A stretch of DNA of 64,000 nt, from NCBI RefSeq assembly GCF_030505195.1, contig NZ_CP129672.1:2266501-2330500 (forward strand), given 5' to 3'. Shown here piece after piece: positions 60,911 to 64,000 of this stretch. The translations under genes and the position numbers were made by a program. The DNA comes from Comamonas testosteroni. Lineage in GTDB: Bacteria; Pseudomonadota; Gammaproteobacteria; Burkholderiales; Burkholderiaceae_C. Within the stretch, counting starts at the first letter, position 1. The number at the start of each line of letters is the position of its first letter. The notes under the pieces were generated by a model that was not told the DNA's origin, made no database searches, and saw only the letters and a list, made by a program, of their open reading frames with translations.

Positions 60911-63900
60911 TTAGTTCACTGCCATCAGCTTGACCGCTGGTGCAGCGGGTGCAGCCGAGCCATTCCAGCGCGTCATCAACGACTGCCACTTGATGCGCGC
61001 AGCCGCCAGATGGTGCTCCTTCACATGGCCGTAGCCTCGAATGTCTTCGGGGATGGAGGCGATCTCCACAGCCAGCGCCAGCTTGTCAGCCGTCAGACCT
61101 GCCAGCAAGGTGTCGATGCACTGGCGGTATTCGACGATCAGGGCGCGCTCGGTGCGGCGCTCCTCGGTGCGACCGAAGGGATCGAGTGCCGTGCCGCGCA
61201 GTCCCTTCATGCCGGCCAGCCAGCCCATGGCCTTGCGCATCCAGGGGCCATAGGACTTTTTGAGCAGATGGCCCTGCGCGTCCTTCTTGGCGAAACCGGG
61301 GGGCGCGAGGTGATGCACGAGCTTGTAGTCGCCCTCGAACATGTCGCTGATCTTCTGGGTGAACGCCGCCTCGGTGTGCAGACGCGCCACCTCGTACTCG
61401 TCCTTGTACGCCATCAGCTTGAACAGATAGCGCGCCACGGCCTGGGACAGGCGCGTGCCCTGGGCCAGCGGCTCTTCCGCCGCGCGCACCTTGGCCACGA
61501 AGTCGCTGTACTGCTGGGCATAGGCCGCGTTCTGGTAGGCCGTGAGGAACTCCACACGCTTGTCCAGCATTTCCGCTAGCGACGGCTTCTTGACGAACTG
61601 GATCACCTGCGATGCCTGATACAGAGCGCGCACTGCCTCCAGATCGTGGGCGCAGCGGCGGCCCCATTCAAAGGCCTCCTGGTTGCGCGCCACCTGCACG
61701 CCGTTGAGCTCCATGGCGCGCATCAGCGAGGCATGGCTCAGCGGCACCTTGCCCTTTTGCCAGGCGTAGCCCAGCATCATGGGGTTGGCGTAGATGCTGT
61801 CGCCCAGCAAGGCCGTGGAGGCCTTCTCGGCGTCGAAGCTGCCCAGGGCGCCATGACCCACGGCCTCGGCCAGCGCCGTGGCGCAGCGTGCGGCAGGCGA
61901 CTGCCAGTCGGGGTTGCCCACAAAGCTGGCCGTGGGCGCGGCATGGCTGTTGAGCGCCACATAGGTGCGCCCCGGCTGCATCACGGACAAGGTGGTGGGC
62001 GTGGCCGCCACGATGGGGTCGCAGCCGATGACCAGATCGGCCTTGGCCATGTCCACCTTGGTGGTGTAGATGGCATCGGCGCGGTTGGCGATCTGGATAT
62101 GGCTCCAGGTGGAGCCGCCTTTTTGCGCCAGACCGGCCGCATCCTGCGTAACCACGCCCTTGCCTTCCAGGTGTGCGGCCATGCCCAGCAGCGAACCGAT
62201 GGTGATCACGCCCGTGCCGCCGACACCGGCCACCACGATGCCCCAGGCCTGCTCGGCCACGGGCACGATGGGCTCGGGAATATTGGGCAGGGCTTCCAGG
62301 CTGCCCTTCTTGTCCTGCTTGGGCTTCTTGAGCTGACCGCCCTCGACGGTGACGAAGCTGGGGCAGAAGCCCTTGACGCAGGAATAGTCCTTGTTGCAGC
62401 TGTTCTGGTTGATGCGGCGCTTGCGGCCGAACTCGGTCTCCACGGGCTCCACCGACAGGCAGTTGGACTGCACCGAGCAATCGCCACAGCCCTCGCAGAC
62501 CAGCTCGTTGATGACCACGGTCTTGTCGGGCGTGGATAGCAGGCCGCGTTTGCGGCGGCGGCGCTTTTCGGTGGCACAGGTCTGGTCGTAGATGATGGCC
62601 GTGCAGCCCGTGAGCTCGCGGAACTGGCGCTGGATCGCATCGAGCTCGTCGCGGTGGTGCACGGTCACGCCCTCGCCCAGCTTCACGCCATCGTATTTCT
62701 CGGGCTCGTCGGTGACGATGACCAGCTTGCGCACGCCTTCGGAGAGCAGGCTGTTCATGATCTGCAGCACCGAATGGCCTTCGGGCCGCTCGCCCACGCG
62801 CTGGCCGCCCGTCATGGCCACGGCGTCGTTGTAGAGCACCTTGTAGGTGATGTTGGTGCCGGCCGCGATGCTCTGGCGAATAGCCAGCAGCCCGCTGTGG
62901 AAATAGGTGCCGTCACCCAGATTGGCGAAGACATGGGCTTCCTTGGTGAAGGGCGCCTGTCCCACCCAGGTCACGCCCTCGCCGCCCATCTGCGTGAAGG
63001 TGCTGGTGCGACGGTCGGGCATCCAGGTGGTCATGTAGTGGCAGCCGATGCCGGCCACGGCGCGCGAGCCTTCGGGCACGCGTGTCGAGGTGTTGTGCGG
63101 GCAGCCGCTGCAAAACCAGGGCGTGCGATCGCCCGTGGAGACTTCCTTGGCCGCCTTGATCGCCGCTTCGCGGGCGTCGAGCACGGCCAGACGCTGCTGC
63201 ATGCGCGTTTGCACATGCTCGGGCACGCCCAGCTTCTTCAGGCGCTGGGCAATGGCGCGCGCAATGATGGCGGGGGTCAGATCGGCCGTGGGGCGCAGCA
63301 GCCAGTCGGTGCTGGGGTTGGGCAGCGACCATTCGCCGCCATGCTCGTCGCTGAACTTGCCCACCACATTGGGGCGCACGTCGTCGCGCCAGTTGTAGAG
63401 CTCTTCCTTGATCTGGTATTCGATGACCTGGCGCTTTTCCTCGACCACCAGAATCTCCTGCAGGCCGCGCGCGAAATCGCGCGTGATGGTGGCCTCCAGC
63501 GGCCAGACCACATTCACCTTGTGCAGCCTGATGCCCAGCTGGTGGCAGGTGTCCTCGTCCAGCCCCAGATCGGCCATGGCCTGGCGCGTGTCGTTATAGG
63601 CCTTGCCGCTGGCGATGATGCCGAAGCGGTCGCTCGGTCCCTCGATCACGTTGTGGTTGAGCTTGTTGGCGCGCACATAGGCCAGGGCCGCATACCACTT
63701 GTAGTTCATCAGCCGCGCTTCCTGCTCCAGCGGCGGATCGGGCCAGCGGATATGCAGGCCGCCGTCGGGCATCTGAAAGTCTTCGGGCAGGATGATGTTG
63801 ACGCGATCCGGGTCCACCAGGACCGAGGAGGAGGACTCCACCACCTCCTGGATCGTCTTCATGCCCGACCACAGGCCCGAGAAGCGGCTCATGGCAAAGG

Positions 63901-64000
63901 CATGCAGGCCCATGTCCAGGATGTCCTGCACATTGCTGGGGAAGAACACCGGCGTACCGCAGGCCTTGAAGATGTGGTCGCTCTGGTGCGCGGCCGTGGA
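60911..64000 (-). CDS. Indolepyruvate ferredoxin oxidoreductase, fused IorAB type (5' end outside window)
   Basis: This frame runs to the right window edge without a break and lacks its N-terminus. The visible part has a thiamin-diphosphate-type region (about 300-420 of the visible protein), the [4Fe-4S]-like cluster motifs CEGCGDCSVQSNC and NSCNKDYSCVKGFCPSF, and a C-terminal 2-oxoacid:acceptor gamma-type domain (WGIVVAGVGGTGVITIGSLL). Relatives decarboxylate aryl pyruvates such as indolepyruvate with ferredoxin. The fused form of about 1150-1200 residues is common in proteobacteria. ATGs near 63949 are internal. Confidence 0.93.
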   Translation of the reverse strand, partial: STAAHQSDHIFKACGTPVFFPSNVQDILDMGLHAFAMSRFSGLWSGMKTIQEVVESSSSVLVDPDRVNIILPEDFQMPDGGLHIRWPDPPLEQEARLMNYKWYAALAYVRANKLNHNVIEGPSDRFGIIASGKAYNDTRQAMADLGLDEDTCHQLGIRLHKVNVVWPLEATITRDFARGLQEILVVEEKRQVIEYQIKEELYNWRDDVRPNVVGKFSDEHGGEWSLPNPSTDWLLRPTADLTPAIIARAIAQRLKKLGVPEHVQTRMQQRLAVLDAREAAIKAAKEVSTGDRTPWFCSGCPHNTSTRVPEGSRAVAGIGCHYMTTWMPDRRTSTFTQMGGEGVTWVGQAPFTKEAHVFANLGDGTYFHSGLLAIRQSIAAGTNITYKVLYNDAVAMTGGQRVGERPEGHSVLQIMNSLLSEGVRKLVIVTDEPEKYDGVKLGEGVTVHHRDELDAIQRQFRELTGCTAIIYDQTCATEKRRRRKRGLLSTPDKTVVINELVCEGCGDCSVQSNCLSVEPVETEFGRKRRINQNSCNKDYSCVKGFCPSFVTVEGGQLKKPKQDKKGSLEALPNIPEPIVPVAEQAWGIVVAGVGGTGVITIGSLLGMAAHLEGKGVVTQDAAGLAQKGGSTWSHIQIANRADAIYTTKVDMAKADLVIGCDPIVAATPTTLSVMQPGRTYVALNSHAAPTASFVGNPDWQSPAARCATALAEAVGHGALGSFDAEKASTALLGDSIYANPMMLGYAWQKGKVPLSHASLMRAMELNGVQVARNQEAFEWGRRCAHDLEAVRALYQASQVIQFVKKPSLAEMLDKRVEFLTAYQNAAYAQQYSDFVAKVRAAEEPLAQGTRLSQAVARYLFKLMAYKDEYEVARLHTEAAFTQKISDMFEGDYKLVHHLAPPGFAKKDAQGHLLKKSYGPWMRKAMGWLAGMKGLRGTALDPFGRTEERRTERALIVEYRQCIDTLLAGLTADKLALAVEIASIPEDIRGYGHVKEHHLAAARIKWQSLMTRWNGSAAPAAPAVKLMAVN

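Noticed and set aside
1..64000. CRISPR arrays, tRNA/rRNA genes, insertion sequences, prophage
   Set aside because: I looked on both strands for regular spaced repeats, tRNA arms, transposase motifs and phage structural genes and saw none. The repeats present are dispersed singles, not arrays.

Overview
The window is a GC-rich chromosomal segment of a betaproteobacterium of the family Comamonadaceae, most likely Comamonas (Delftia or a close relative is possible). The clues are orphan Bug-type (TctC-like) solute receptors beside LysR regulators, a tcuAB tricarboxylate locus, the def-fmt, yajC-secD-secF and lptD-surA-rsmA groups in beta/gammaproteobacterial form, and two families of short dispersed repeats that I recall from comamonad genomes. 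I see no tRNA, rRNA, CRISPR array, insertion sequence or prophage. This is ordinary chromosome with some accessory genes.

Layout. 0.4-8 kb: putP, a secreted guanyl-specific ribonuclease with a barstar-like inhibitor, a TerC-family protein, a two-component pair, and an unrecognised protein with leucine-rich stretches. 8-16 kb: mnmA, then a LysR gene followed by a GntP permease, tcuA, tcuB and a Bug receptor, which together look like a tricarboxylate uptake and oxidation unit. 16-21.6 kb: a carboxymuconolactone decarboxylase (AhpD-like) protein with an ECF41 sigma factor, both preceded by the same -35/-10 pair, then gamma-glutamyltransferase and a second Bug receptor divergent from another LysR gene. 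21.6-25.8 kb: EamA exporter, Nudix hydrolase, GNAT acetyltransferase, a Fur-box-linked DUF2061 protein and a class III aminotransferase. 25.8-34.4 kb: rsmA, surA and lptD facing away from amgK, then rsmE, a degenerate SRAP-like gene and an alpha/beta hydrolase. 34.5-42.2 kb: M20 peptidase, a chemoreceptor with a perfect FNR-type box, metX-metW under a SAM-II riboswitch, a UPF0016 (TMEM165/GDT1) manganese-exporter homologue under a yybP-ykoY riboswitch, and two tandem Gly-rich RNA-binding proteins. 42.2-47.3 kb: a short-chain dehydrogenase, lptC, kdsC and kdsD, then apt and two poorly characterised genes. 47.5-54.7 kb: pgk, azlCD-fmt-lipoprotein-def, a LysM protein and dprA. 54.8-64 kb: a DUF1631 protein, secF-secD-yajC and the 3' part of a fused indolepyruvate ferredoxin oxidoreductase gene that runs off the right edge.

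The best-supported unusual signals are regulatory or repeat-derived. They are the paired ECF41 promoters, the SAM-II riboswitch followed by a terminator whose T-tract ends just before the metX start codon, the Mn riboswitch, the FNR box before the chemoreceptor, and pieces of the dispersed repeats inside the reading frames of metX and dprA. I did not find a clearly new multigene system.
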